From assembly GCA_904418845.1 (NCBI GenBank), contig CAJFQC010000001.1, positions 124,001-188,000 on the forward strand: a stretch of 64,000 nt of DNA, in the 5' to 3' direction. This DNA comes from an uncultured Ruminococcus sp. (GTDB taxonomy: Bacteria; Bacillota; Clostridia; Lachnospirales; Lachnospiraceae). Below are positions 25,378 to 33,370 of this stretch, piece after piece (position 1 is the stretch's first letter; every line of letters starts with the position of its first letter). Below the pieces are notes generated by a model, which had not been told where the DNA came from, did no database searches, and saw nothing but the letters and a program-made list of their open reading frames with translations. The translations under genes were made by a program, and so were the position numbers.

Positions 25378-25396
25378 ATACCCCTAAGGGGTTTAT
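25378..25396. promoter_or_regulatory. CsoR-type operator 2, downstream of the promoter
   Basis: ATACCCCTAAGGGGTTTAT, with ACCCC/GGGGT arms around TAA, near +10 to +28. It matches the G/C-run palindromes (TACCCC...GGGGTA) known for CsoR repressors better than operator 1. Confidence 0.75.
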
Positions 25397-25426
25397 AGAA
25401 TCATTCACAAGAAGGAGCAGGATATT

Positions 25427-25741
25427 ATGGAAGAAAAGGATAAAGTCTGTCCCGCATGTCAGCACAAGACAAAGAAACGTTCAGACAAGGAACGAAGGAG
25501 CCTGATCAACCGGTTAAGCCGCATTGAGGGACAGGTGCGTGGAATCCGGCGGATGGTGGAAAACGATGTCTACTGTCCGGAGATTCTTATTCAGGTATCA
25601 GCGGTTAACGCAGCGCTCAACAGCTTTAACAAGGCGCTCCTTGCAGAGCATATCCGCACCTGCGTGGCGGCAGATATCCGAGAGGGGGATGAGGCGGCGA
25701 TTGATGAACTGGTTCTTGTCCTGCAAAAACTGATGAAATAG
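25427..25741 (+). CDS. csoR: Copper-sensing repressor CsoR
   Basis: A DUF156/CsoR-family repressor that leaves DNA when it binds Cu(I). The 104-residue all-helical protein has the metal triad Cys50-x24-His75-x3-Cys79 (NDVYCPEI and EHIRTC), diagnostic of copper-responsive members rather than RcnR or FrmR. Extra cysteines C8-P-A-C11 at the N-terminus are not part of that site. AAGGAG precedes ATG 25427. It is the first gene of a csoR-copA operon with 11 bp between genes, and two palindromic operators at its promoter imply autoregulation. Confidence 0.93.
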   Translation: MEEKDKVCPACQHKTKKRSDKERRSLINRLSRIEGQVRGIRRMVENDVYCPEILIQVSAVNAALNSFNKALLAEHIRTCVAADIREGDEAAIDELVLVLQKLMK

Positions 25742-25752
25742 GAGGGATCATT

Positions 25753-28368
25753 ATGGAACAATATAATGTGACGGGCATGAGCTGCGCGGCGTGCAGCGCC
25801 CGTGTGGAGAAGGCGGTCTTAAAAGTGCCGGGGGTGACGTCCTGTTCGGTGAGCCTTTTAACTAACTCCATGGGTGTAGAAGGGGCAGCGCCAGCGGCAG
25901 AGATCATCGCGGCAGTAGAGGAGGCCGGATATGGGGCTTCAGAAAAGAAATTGGGGGCAAAAGACGGCGTATCTTCAACCGGTGCGTCCGGCGATTTGAC
26001 GTCACTGTCCGCGGCGGAAGACTCGCTGGCGGATAAAGAGACGCCGAAGATGAAGAGACGGCTCATTGCTTCTTTATGTTTTCTTATTCCGCTTATGTAT
26101 TTCTCCATGGGGCATATGATGTGGAACTGGCCTGTGCCTTCCGCTCTGGAAGGCAACCATGTGGCAGTGGGGCTGATCCAGCTCATCTTTACCACGGCGG
26201 CCATGGTCGTGAACCAGAAGTTCTTTATCAGCGGTTTTAAAGGGCTGATCCACCGGGCACCCAACATGGATACACTGGTGGCATTAGGAGCGGGGGCGTC
26301 TTACGGGTACAGCCTGTACGCGCTCTTTGCCATGACAGACGCCCAGTTCAGAGGCGACATGGCAGGGGTTATGACATACATGCATGAACTCTATTTTGAG
26401 TCTGCGGCAATGATCCTGACGCTGATCACAGTAGGTAAGATGCTGGAAGCCAGCTCCAAAGGACGAACCACGGATGCTTTAAAGAGTCTGATGAAACTGG
26501 CGCCCAAGACAGCGACAGTCATAAGGGACGGGGCAGAGGAGACAGTATCTATCGAACAGGTGAGAAAAGGAGACATTTTTGTTGTAAGACCCGGAGAAAA
26601 TATTCCCGTGGACGGCATCGTCATGGAGGGGCACAGCGCGGTCAATGAATCCGCCCTCACCGGAGAGAGCATTCCTGTGGATAAGAAGGAAGGGGATACG
26701 GTCTCAGCGGCGACGTTAAACCAGTCAGGCTTCCTCAAATGTGAGGCTTCCAGGGTGGGAGAGGATACCACTCTTTCCCAGATCATCCAGATGGTGAGCG
26801 ACGCGGCAGCGACGAAAGCGCCTATCGCTAAGGTAGCGGATCGGGTATCCGGAGCATTTGTTCCGGCAGTCATCGGGATCTCGCTTGTGACCATTCTTGT
26901 GTGGCTCATTGCAGGGCAGAACATCGGATATGCCCTTGCGAGGGGAATCTCCGTTCTCGTCATTAGCTGTCCCTGCGCACTGGGGCTTGCCACCCCGGTA
27001 GCCATCATGGTAGGAAACGGTATAGGCGCGAAGAATGGCATTATGTTCAAGACAGCCGTATCTTTGGAAGAGACAGGAAAAACCCAGATCGTGGCGCTGG
27101 ATAAGACAGGAACTATCACAAGCGGAGAACCGAAGGTGACGGATATGATCCCTGCCGGAGGAGTGCCGGAAGAGGAGCTTCTCTCTCTTGCATATGCTCT
27201 GGAGAAGAAGAGTGAGCATCCGCTGGCACGGGCTGTTATTTTAAAGGCAGAGGAACGTAAAGCGGACATAAAGACAGACGCAGGGACTCTGGAAGACTTC
27301 CGGGCGGTTCCGGGCAACGGTCTTACAGGCACTTTAAACGGATCCTTGCTCTGCGGCGGGAATCTGAAATTTATCTCGGAGAAAGCCCAGATCCCTTCAG
27401 AAGTAAAACTGAAAGCGGAAGAGCTGGCAGAAGAAGGGAAGACCCCGCTGTTCTTCAGCAGGGACGGGCATCTCGTTGGCATTATCGCCGTGGCGGACAT
27501 GATCAAGGAGGACAGCCCGCAGGCAGTGAAAGAGCTCCAGAATATGGGAATCCGCGTGGTCATGCTTACCGGAGATAATGAACGCACAGCCCGGGCCGTC
27601 GGGGCACAGGCAGGCGTGGATGAGGTCATTGCGGGCGTGCTGCCCGACGGAAAAGAGAGCGTGATCCGCTCTTTGAGAGAGCAGGGGAAAGTGGCAATGG
27701 TCGGCGACGGCATCAACGATGCTCCGGCGCTCACGAGGGCGGATATGGGAATTGCTATCGGAGCCGGGACGGACATCGCCATTGACGCGGCGGATGTGGT
27801 GCTCATGAAGAGCCGCTTAAGCGATGTGCCCGCGGCCATCCGCTTAAGCAGGGCGACGCTTCGGAACATCCATGAGAACCTGTTCTGGGCGTTCTTCTAC
27901 AACGTGATCGGCATCCCTCTGGCAGCGGGCGTGTGGATACCCATTTTTGGCTGGCAGTTAAGCCCCATGTTCGGGGCGGCGGCCATGAGCCTGTCCAGCT
28001 TCTGCGTGGTCAGCAACGCGCTGCGGCTGAACTGGTTTAAGATGTATGACGGCAGCAGGGATAAGAAAAGAAAAATAAAAAACCCGGCAGCACAGGAAAC
28101 AGAAATACAAAAGGAAACACAAAAAGCAGAAATAAAAGAAAAAGAGGAGGAAGAAACAATGACAAAGACAATGAAGATTGAAGGAATGATGTGCGGACAC
28201 TGTGAGGCAAGAGTAAAGAAAGCACTGGAGGCGCTCCCCCAGGTTGACGCGGCAGAGGTAAGCCACGAGGCGGGCACTGCAGTTCTCACGCTCAACGCGG
28301 AACTGGATAATGACGTTCTGAAAAAGACTGTTGAGGATGAGGATTATAAAGTGACTGGCATCGAGTAA
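25753..28368 (+). CDS. copA: Copper-exporting P1B-type ATPase with a C-terminal CopZ-like domain
   Basis: Pumps Cu(I) out of the cytoplasm. In order (871 residues): N-terminal HMA domain with [14 protein letters not shown]; membrane helices from about residue 97; the transport site CPC in [11 protein letters not shown] near 407; phosphorylation site DKTGT near 450; the HP-locus SEHPLARA; hinge [10 protein letters not shown] near 651; last helices to about 760. A Lys/Glu-rich linker (about 770-802) then leads to a second HMA domain ([15 protein letters not shown]) at 803-871. A C-terminal HMA is unusual for bacterial CopA, and it has its own ribosome binding site (see 28159-28368). Confidence 0.95.
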   Translation: MEQYNVTGMSCAACSARVEKAVLKVPGVTSCSVSLLTNSMGVEGAAPAAEIIAAVEEAGYGASEKKLGAKDGVSSTGASGDLTSLSAAEDSLADKETPKMKRRLIASLCFLIPLMYFSMGHMMWNWPVPSALEGNHVAVGLIQLIFTTAAMVVNQKFFISGFKGLIHRAPNMDTLVALGAGASYGYSLYALFAMTDAQFRGDMAGVMTYMHELYFESAAMILTLITVGKMLEASSKGRTTDALKSLMKLAPKTATVIRDGAEETVSIEQVRKGDIFVVRPGENIPVDGIVMEGHSAVNESALTGESIPVDKKEGDTVSAATLNQSGFLKCEASRVGEDTTLSQIIQMVSDAAATKAPIAKVADRVSGAFVPAVIGISLVTILVWLIAGQNIGYALARGISVLVISCPCALGLATPVAIMVGNGIGAKNGIMFKTAVSLEETGKTQIVALDKTGTITSGEPKVTDMIPAGGVPEEELLSLAYALEKKSEHPLARAVILKAEERKADIKTDAGTLEDFRAVPGNGLTGTLNGSLLCGGNLKFISEKAQIPSEVKLKAEELAEEGKTPLFFSRDGHLVGIIAVADMIKEDSPQAVKELQNMGIRVVMLTGDNERTARAVGAQAGVDEVIAGVLPDGKESVIRSLREQGKVAMVGDGINDAPALTRADMGIAIGAGTDIAIDAADVVLMKSRLSDVPAAIRLSRATLRNIHENLFWAFFYNVIGIPLAAGVWIPIFGWQLSPMFGAAAMSLSSFCVVSNALRLNWFKMYDGSRDKKRKIKNPAAQETEIQKETQKAEIKEKEEEETMTKTMKIEGMMCGHCEARVKKALEALPQVDAAEVSHEAGTAVLTLNAELDNDVLKKTVEDEDYKVTGIE
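28159..28368 (+). CDS. copZ: Probable internal start: free copper chaperone CopZ from the end of copA
   Basis: Within the copA frame an ATG at 28159 is preceded by AGGAGG (28145-28150) at 8-base spacing, a near-perfect initiation signal. The product would be 69 residues, exactly the size of a free CopZ, with the Cu(I) motif MCGHC and a complete HMA fold. The preceding linker is A-rich, hence unstructured and accessible to ribosomes. Initiation here would make a soluble chaperone alongside the long CopA. Alternatively only the fusion is made, after loss of an ancestral copA stop codon. The signal is seen directly; use of it is inferred. Confidence 0.55.
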   Translation: MTKTMKIEGMMCGHCEARVKKALEALPQVDAAEVSHEAGTAVLTLNAELDNDVLKKTVEDEDYKVTGIE

Positions 28369-28377
28369 AAACCAGAC

Positions 28378-28407
28378 AAAAAAGGCGAAATTTTTCGCCT
28401 TTTTTTA
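28378..28407 (+). terminator. Rho-independent terminator of csoR-copA
   Basis: AAAGGCGAAA (28381-28390) pairs with TTTCGCCTTT (28393-28402), flanked by A and T runs. Confidence 0.88.
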
Positions 28408-28472
28408 TTTTTCTTCTATCTTTCCGTAATGAGTGTTACAATAGAAGAAAATTGAAAAGGGTTGGTGAGACT

Positions 28473-30077
28473 ATGAAGATTACTTTTATTGGAGCAGCCC
28501 ATGAGGTTACGGGGAGCTGTCATTTCTTGCAGGCAGCGGGGAAGAATATCCTGATCGACTGCGGGATGGAGCAGGGACCGGATCTGTACGAGAATCCGGG
28601 GCTTCCGATCCCGCAGAAAGATGTGGATTATGTATTCCTCACCCACGCCCATATCGATCATTCGGGTATGCTGCCCAAACTGGCAAAGAACGGATTTAAG
28701 GGTCAGATTTTCGCGACCTTTGCCACTGTAGATCTGTGCAACATCATGCTGCGCGACAGCGCGCACATTCAGGAGTTTGAGGCGGAGTGGCGCAACCGCA
28801 AGGGTAAACGGGCCGGGCAACCTGAGTATGAGCCGGTATACACCATGCAGGACGCGCTGGACGCCATTGAGCTACTTGTGCCATGCCAATACGGCGAGCG
28901 CGTACGTATCTGCGACGGGATTGAGATCCGCTTTACAGATGTGGGACATCTGCTGGGATCGGCCAGTATCGAAGTGTGGGCCACGGAAGGAAATGTGACG
29001 AAGAAGATCGTGTTCTCAGGCGACGTGGGGAATCTGGATCAGCCGATCATCAAGGATCCGACTTACACCGAGGCGGCGGATTATGTGGTGGTGGAATCTA
29101 CATACGGAAACCGCATTCATACCGCGGAGAAGCCGGACTATTTAGGAGAGTTCACAAAGATCATAAAGGAGACCTTTGACAGGGGAGGCAATGTAGTGAT
29201 TCCCTCTTTTGCTGTCGGCAGAACGCAGGAGATGCTGTATTTTATCCGAGAGATCAAGGAGAAACACCTCATCCCGGAATATGAAGATTTTGACGTGTAT
29301 CTGGACAGCCCGCTTGCCATTGAGGCAACCAAGGTGTTCACCATGAACATGCGGGACTGCTTTGACGAAGAGGCCATGGCTTTGGTCAACGCAGGCGTAA
29401 ATCCCCTTGTGTTCCCGGGACTTCACACTTCTACTACGAGCGACGATTCCAGGATGATCAATTTTATCGAGAAACCGAAAGTCATCATCTCTGCTTCGGG
29501 AATGTGTGACGCGGGACGGATTCGGCACCACCTGAAGCACAATCTGTGGCGGCCGGAATGTACGATCCTCTTTGTCGGATATCAGGCAAATAGAACGCTG
29601 GGGCGCCGTCTGCTGGAGGGGGAGAAGAACGTGAAACTTTTTGGGGAACCCATTGAAGTCCATGCAAGGATCGAGAGCCTGCACGGCGTCAGCGGCCATG
29701 CGGATATGAACGGGCTCTTAAAATGGATCGGCGCTTTCCGTACCCCTGTGGAGAGAGTATTTGTCGTACACGGTGAGGATACGGTGACCGAGGAGTTCGC
29801 CCGGACAGTGGAAGAGAAGTTCGGATACAGTGCGTGGGCGCCTTATCCGTGCTGTGAGGCAGACCTTATCGCCAATGAGATCGTAAATGAAGGGGTTCGT
29901 ATTCCGATTCAAGCGAAGAAGGCGACACAGAGGAGGGCGGATATGGCGTTCGACCGTCTGGTTGCAGCAGGAAAGCGTCTGCTTGATATCATCTACAGCA
30001 ATGAAGGACTGTCAAATAAAGACAAGGCAAAATTTGAATCACAGATCAACAATCTGGCAGACAAGTGGGAAGAGTGA
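28473..30077 (+). CDS. Metallo-beta-lactamase/beta-CASP RNA-processing nuclease
   Basis: A 534-residue enzyme of the beta-CASP group. Metal site HAHIDHSG (near residue 57), VGHLLGSASIEV, SGDVGNLDQP, VVESTYGNR; beta-CASP motifs follow as SASGMCDAGRIRHH and SGHAD (about 409). Members such as the Thermus TTHA0252 family degrade or process RNA. The C-terminal extension (about 60 residues, KKATQRRADMAFDRL) is outside the core. ATG 28473 is preferred over the upstream in-frame TTG. Unlike RNase J it lacks the long C-terminal domain, so its RNA targets are unknown. Confidence 0.85.
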   Translation: MKITFIGAAHEVTGSCHFLQAAGKNILIDCGMEQGPDLYENPGLPIPQKDVDYVFLTHAHIDHSGMLPKLAKNGFKGQIFATFATVDLCNIMLRDSAHIQEFEAEWRNRKGKRAGQPEYEPVYTMQDALDAIELLVPCQYGERVRICDGIEIRFTDVGHLLGSASIEVWATEGNVTKKIVFSGDVGNLDQPIIKDPTYTEAADYVVVESTYGNRIHTAEKPDYLGEFTKIIKETFDRGGNVVIPSFAVGRTQEMLYFIREIKEKHLIPEYEDFDVYLDSPLAIEATKVFTMNMRDCFDEEAMALVNAGVNPLVFPGLHTSTTSDDSRMINFIEKPKVIISASGMCDAGRIRHHLKHNLWRPECTILFVGYQANRTLGRRLLEGEKNVKLFGEPIEVHARIESLHGVSGHADMNGLLKWIGAFRTPVERVFVVHGEDTVTEEFARTVEEKFGYSAWAPYPCCEADLIANEIVNEGVRIPIQAKKATQRRADMAFDRLVAAGKRLLDIIYSNEGLSNKDKAKFESQINNLADKWEE

Positions 30078-30219
30078 CGAAAGAGCCACAGGCCGCGCAA
30101 ATACTTGATGCGCTGTTTGTCAAGGACTAAAACTTTATAAAATTTCCCGGCTTGCAGAATATCTTTTTGCCGGAGTGAGAATCATTCTAATTAGACAAAT
30201 GCTTAGGAGGATTCTTGCT

Positions 30220-31002
30220 ATGATGGTAAATAAGGTAGAACTTTGCGGCGTGAACACATCGAAACTGCCGCTCTTAAAAGAAGAGGAGAAGGCAGAGCTG
30301 TTCGAGCGGATCAAAGCCGGGGACGAGGAAGCCAGAGAACAGTATATCAAGGGGAATCTAAGGCTGGTATTAAGTGTCATAAAGAGGTTTGAAAGCAGCA
30401 GCGAGAACGCGGACGATTTGTTTCAGATCGGCTGTGTGGGCCTGATGAAAGCGGTAGACCATTTTGATCCGTCCAGGCTGGTGAAGTTTTCCACTTATGC
30501 GGTGCCTATGATCATCGGGGAGATTAGGCGTTATCTCAGGGACAACAGTCCCATGCGGGTGAGCAGGTCGCTGAGAGATACTGCATATAAAGCGATCTAT
30601 GCAAAAGAAGGCTATATCCGCAAGTATATGAAAGAGCCGACCGTGCAGGAGATCGCGGATGAGATCGGGATCGCTAAAGAGGATGTGGTTTATGCACTGG
30701 ACGCCATCCAGATGCCGGTGAGCCTCCATGAACCGGTATACAGTGACGGCGGAGACACCCTGTACGTGATGGACCAGGTCAGCGACAAGAAGAACAAGGA
30801 AGAAAACTGGGTAGAGGAATTATCTTTAGAAGCTGCCATGGAACGTTTAAATGAAAGAGAACGGTATATTATCAATCTGCGGTTTTTTGAAGGCAAGACA
30901 CAGATGGAAGTGGCGGAGGAGATCGATATCTCCCAGGCGCAGGTGAGCCGTCTTGAGAAAAATGCCCTAAAGGTTATGAAGAAATATCTGCTTGGAGATT
31001 GA
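30220..31002 (+). CDS. sigG: Sporulation sigma factor SigG
   Basis: Forespore-specific RNA polymerase sigma factor, 260 residues. The N-terminus NKVELCGVNTSKLPLL is diagnostic of SigG. Region 2 (NLRLVLSVIKRFESS, DLFQIGCVGLMKAVDHFD, FSTYAVPMIIGEIRRYLRD), region 3 (PTVQEIADEIG) and region 4 (RERYIINLRFFEGKTQMEVA, ISQAQVSRLEKNAL) are complete. ATG 30220 has AGGAGG at 30205-30210. In Bacillus and many clostridia sigG follows spoIIGA-sigE; here it stands alone after an MBL nuclease. I could not find a convincing SigF/SigG-type promoter upstream. Its presence shows a spore-forming lineage. Confidence 0.93.
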   Translation: MMVNKVELCGVNTSKLPLLKEEEKAELFERIKAGDEEAREQYIKGNLRLVLSVIKRFESSSENADDLFQIGCVGLMKAVDHFDPSRLVKFSTYAVPMIIGEIRRYLRDNSPMRVSRSLRDTAYKAIYAKEGYIRKYMKEPTVQEIADEIGIAKEDVVYALDAIQMPVSLHEPVYSDGGDTLYVMDQVSDKKNKEENWVEELSLEAAMERLNERERYIINLRFFEGKTQMEVAEEIDISQAQVSRLEKNALKVMKKYLLGD

Positions 31003-31046
31003 AATTTTCTCATGTTCATACTATGATAGATACTGTTATCAGGGCC

Positions 31047-31078
31047 GGTGTACGAAAGGAATAAAGTTTTCGTACACC
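31047..31078. other. 11-bp perfect inverted repeat between sigG and the HAD gene
   Basis: GGTGTACGAAA (31047-31057) pairs with TTTCGTACACC (31068-31078) around a 10-base loop. There is no T-tract, so it may be an operator, an mRNA-stability hairpin or a weak terminator for sigG. Confidence 0.5.
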
Positions 31079-31124
31079 AGTATTGAGGCAGAGCCGGAAC
31101 ACGATCAGAGAAAGGCAGGATATT

Positions 31125-31790
31125 ATGTATAGAGCATGCATTTTTGATTTGGATGGGACATTGGCCGACACCTTGAACTCTCTTGTCCTTTCCGTCAATG
31201 AGACGATGAATGAGATCGGTATGCCGCAGATTACAGAAGATCAGTGCAGACAGTTCGTGGGAAACGGGGCAAAGGTGCTGATCAGGGAAGCGCTAAAAGC
31301 AGGGGGAGATGAAGAACTGACCCGGTTTGAAGAGGCATTTGAAGCATACAGACGGATATTTGACGCCAACTGCACATATGAGGTGAAGCCTTACAGTGGG
31401 ATACCCGAGATGCTCAGACAGATGAAAAAGCGGGGAATAAAACTGGGGGTTCTCTCAAATAAGCCTGACCGTCAGGCGGTACATGTTGTATCAGAGATTT
31501 TCGGCGGGGAGATCTTTGACGTAGTACAAGGACAGAAAGAAGGAGTTCCGCGGAAACCGGATCCCACAGCAGCCCTGTCTATTGCGGGACAGTTCGGCAT
31601 TGGACCAAAGGAGACCCTGTATATCGGGGATTCTGAGGTGGACGGAGCCACAGGAAAAGCGGCGGGAATGGACACGATCCTTGTATCGTGGGGATTCCGC
31701 TCAAAGGAAGTGTTAAGAGAAGCATCTCCGGAGTGGATTGTGGACCGCGCGGAGGAGATCATGGATATCATAAGAGGAGTAAAGCGATGA
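31125..31790 (+). CDS. HAD-family phosphatase (phosphoglycolate phosphatase-like)
   Basis: A 221-residue HAD hydrolase, subfamily IA. Motif I FDLDGTLADT with the nucleophile Asp near residue 8, motif II SNKPDRQ, motif III Lys in RKPDPTA, motif IV GDSEVD. The helical cap is of the Gph/PpaX type, so the substrate may be phosphoglycolate or pyrophosphate; neither can be proved. ATG 31125 follows AAGGCAGGA. The stop overlaps the start of the next small gene (ATGA), so the two are translationally coupled. Confidence 0.9.
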   Translation: MYRACIFDLDGTLADTLNSLVLSVNETMNEIGMPQITEDQCRQFVGNGAKVLIREALKAGGDEELTRFEEAFEAYRRIFDANCTYEVKPYSGIPEMLRQMKKRGIKLGVLSNKPDRQAVHVVSEIFGGEIFDVVQGQKEGVPRKPDPTAALSIAGQFGIGPKETLYIGDSEVDGATGKAAGMDTILVSWGFRSKEVLREASPEWIVDRAEEIMDIIRGVKR

Positions 31791-32050
31791 ACGAATACAG
31801 TGAAGAGTGTTTAAGGACGTTTTTAAAAGAGCAGGGAAAGCTGTTCGATGAACCGGTAGCAGAGAATCTTGAGGAGGCAGAGGCTTTCCTTGAGGACTGT
31901 ATGGCAGTGGTTGTGGATTCTCTGAAGGAAGTAAGGGAGTATTTTGAGGAAGAGGGCGTTGACGTGGACGGCATGACGCCGGAGGAGTTAGAGGAAGCGT
32001 CCGAGGTATTCCCTCTCCCTGACGGAAAATATCTGATTGTCGAAGGATAG
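31787..32050 (+). CDS. Small acidic protein coupled to the HAD phosphatase
   Basis: An 87-residue protein that I do not assign to a family with confidence. It is acidic (many Glu in LEEAEAFLEDC, REYFEEEGVDVDGMTPEELEE) and predicted mostly helical, with a short C-terminal strand PLPDGKYLIVEG. It begins in the stop codon of the HAD gene (ATGA overlap) after AGAGGAG, so both proteins are made together. No membrane segment or metal motif is visible. It could be a partner or regulator of the phosphatase. Confidence 0.7.
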   Translation: MNEYSEECLRTFLKEQGKLFDEPVAENLEEAEAFLEDCMAVVVDSLKEVREYFEEEGVDVDGMTPEELEEASEVFPLPDGKYLIVEG

Positions 32051-32087
32051 ACAAAAAGCCGCGGTCTAGTCGACAGCGGCTTTGTCT
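32049..32087. terminator. Hairpin between convergent genes
   Basis: AAAGCCGC (32055-32062) pairs with GCGGCTTT (32076-32083), extended by AGAC/GTCT outside a 2-base bulge. It spans the stop codons of both convergent genes; T-tracts are short. Confidence 0.5.
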
Positions 32088-32500
32088 ACGGCTTCTTTTA
32101 TGGCGTCCAGTATGATCTGCGAGGTGTAGGGCGCATCGTCCGGCAAAGTGATATCCTCCAGTGACTGTGTCTCGTATATCTGTTCTGCTATATCTTCTAT
32201 GGCAGGCTGGATGAGGGGAAACATGGTTGTCACCGTCTCATCCAGATTTGAAAACCGGATCGCATTGATGCGGGAGCTGTCCACGGATACCTCCACTTCA
32301 AGGTTGGTGTTGTTCAAGGTGAGAGAAGAGGTGTAAATACCCGGTGTGTACTGTTTCCCCGTGCCGCCGGAACTGTCCTCCTTACCTGAACGGAACATGA
32401 TGACAAGAAGGATGATCAAAAGTATGCCCAACGCGGCAAAAATAGCGGTGTAGATGATCTCCTTCATGTGCAGGACGACAATCTTAGTTTTGGAACCCAT
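32066..32500 (-). CDS. Single-pass membrane protein with an FMN-binding-like extracellular domain
   Basis: A 144-residue protein with one membrane helix (YTAIFAALGILLIILLVIMF, about residues 17-36) and an external domain. The outer part, YTPGIYTSSLTLNNTNLEVE through YTSQIILDAIKEAV, follows the outline of FMN_bind domains, but the SGAT flavin-attachment Thr is not evident (DDAPYTSQ instead). That relation is tentative. Start ATG 32500 has GGAGG at a 7-base spacing on the minus strand. Monocistronic and convergent with the small acidic gene. Confidence 0.6.
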   Translation of the reverse strand: MGSKTKIVVLHMKEIIYTAIFAALGILLIILLVIMFRSGKEDSSGGTGKQYTPGIYTSSLTLNNTNLEVEVSVDSSRINAIRFSNLDETVTTMFPLIQPAIEDIAEQIYETQSLEDITLPDDAPYTSQIILDAIKEAVDKAAVD

Positions 32501-32636
32501 AGAGTTACCTCCCGAATGGATCGGGCTGACGCGTTTGCGGCAGTCCGTTTTTTATAAGTGTATGAGCAAAAAAAGGAAAATATTCAGAAAAACTTGATTA
32601 TATGCGGCATGGAAAGACTAAGTGTGATGCTTGCTC

Positions 32637-32665
32637 TTGCAAAGACAAAGACAAGCGGTTATGAT
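32637..32665 (+). promoter_or_regulatory. Probable pth promoter
   Basis: TTGCAA (32637-32642), 17 bp, TATGAT (32660-32665), 86 bp before the pth start. The 250-bp gap 32501-32750 holds nothing else I can support. Confidence 0.5.
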
Positions 32666-32750
32666 TATGATGGAAGTGTCAGAGGTGACAGGGATTATCG
32701 ATATCCTTATGATCAGAGAAAACGGGTGACAGAGAAGAGAGAGGAAAACA

Positions 32751-33332
32751 ATGTATATTATAGCAGGGCTTGGAAATCCTGATAAGCAATACGAGGGAAC
32801 AAGACATAATGCAGGGTTCGATGTAATAGACCGGATCGCGGACAAATACAATATATCGGTGGACGGGAGAAAACACAGGGCTTTTATCGGAAAGGGCATC
32901 ATCGCGGGACAGAAGGTGATTCTTGCGAAGCCACAGACATATATGAATTTAAGCGGTGAGAGTATTTTGAGCCTTGTGGATTATTATAAGGCTGATGTGG
33001 AGCGTGAATTGCTCATAATCTACGACGATATCAGTCTGGAGACAGGACAGCTTCGTATCCGCGCGAAGGGCAGCGCGGGCGGGCACAACGGGATTAAGAA
33101 TATTATCGCTCATCTGGGAACCCAGGTGTTCCCCCGCATCAAGGTGGGCGTGGGTGAGAAGCCGCAGGGATATGATCTTGCCGATTATGTGCTGGGTCAT
33201 TTCTCGAAAGCAGAGAGAGAGCTTATGGACGAAGGGTATGATAATGCGGTCCGCGCGGCGGAGATGATCATATCCGGCAGAATGAACGAAGCAATGAATG
33301 AGTTTAACCGGAAAAAGAAAGACGAGGCATAG
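32751..33332 (+). CDS. pth: Peptidyl-tRNA hydrolase
   Basis: Releases tRNA from prematurely dissociated peptidyl-tRNA. The 193-residue protein has the N-terminal GLGNPDKQYEGTRHNAGF with catalytic His19, KPQTYMNLSGES with conserved Asn, DDISLETGQLRIRAKGSAGGHNGIKNI with the catalytic Asp and substrate-binding loop. GAGAGAGGAA precedes ATG 32751. The gene lies 38 bp before mfd, the same pth-mfd order found in many Firmicutes. Confidence 0.96.
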   Translation: MYIIAGLGNPDKQYEGTRHNAGFDVIDRIADKYNISVDGRKHRAFIGKGIIAGQKVILAKPQTYMNLSGESILSLVDYYKADVERELLIIYDDISLETGQLRIRAKGSAGGHNGIKNIIAHLGTQVFPRIKVGVGEKPQGYDLADYVLGHFSKAERELMDEGYDNAVRAAEMIISGRMNEAMNEFNRKKKDEA

Positions 33333-33370
33333 AACATCCGGCAGAATGTCAAGGAGGGAATGCAGGGGAG

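Noticed and set aside
26391-27869. 492-codon open frame antisense to copA
   Set aside because: It mirrors copA codons, has no ribosome binding site, and copA is unmistakable; treated as a shadow frame.
28077-28083. Slippery heptamer A-AAA-AAC in the correct frame within the copA linker
   Set aside because: A -1 shift would soon reach a stop and only remove the C-terminal HMA domain. The region is simply A-rich, and no stimulatory pseudoknot is visible. Internal initiation is better supported.
32558-32782. 74-codon frame upstream of pth
   Set aside because: No family match; it overlaps the probable pth promoter and the pth start and has no good ribosome binding site.
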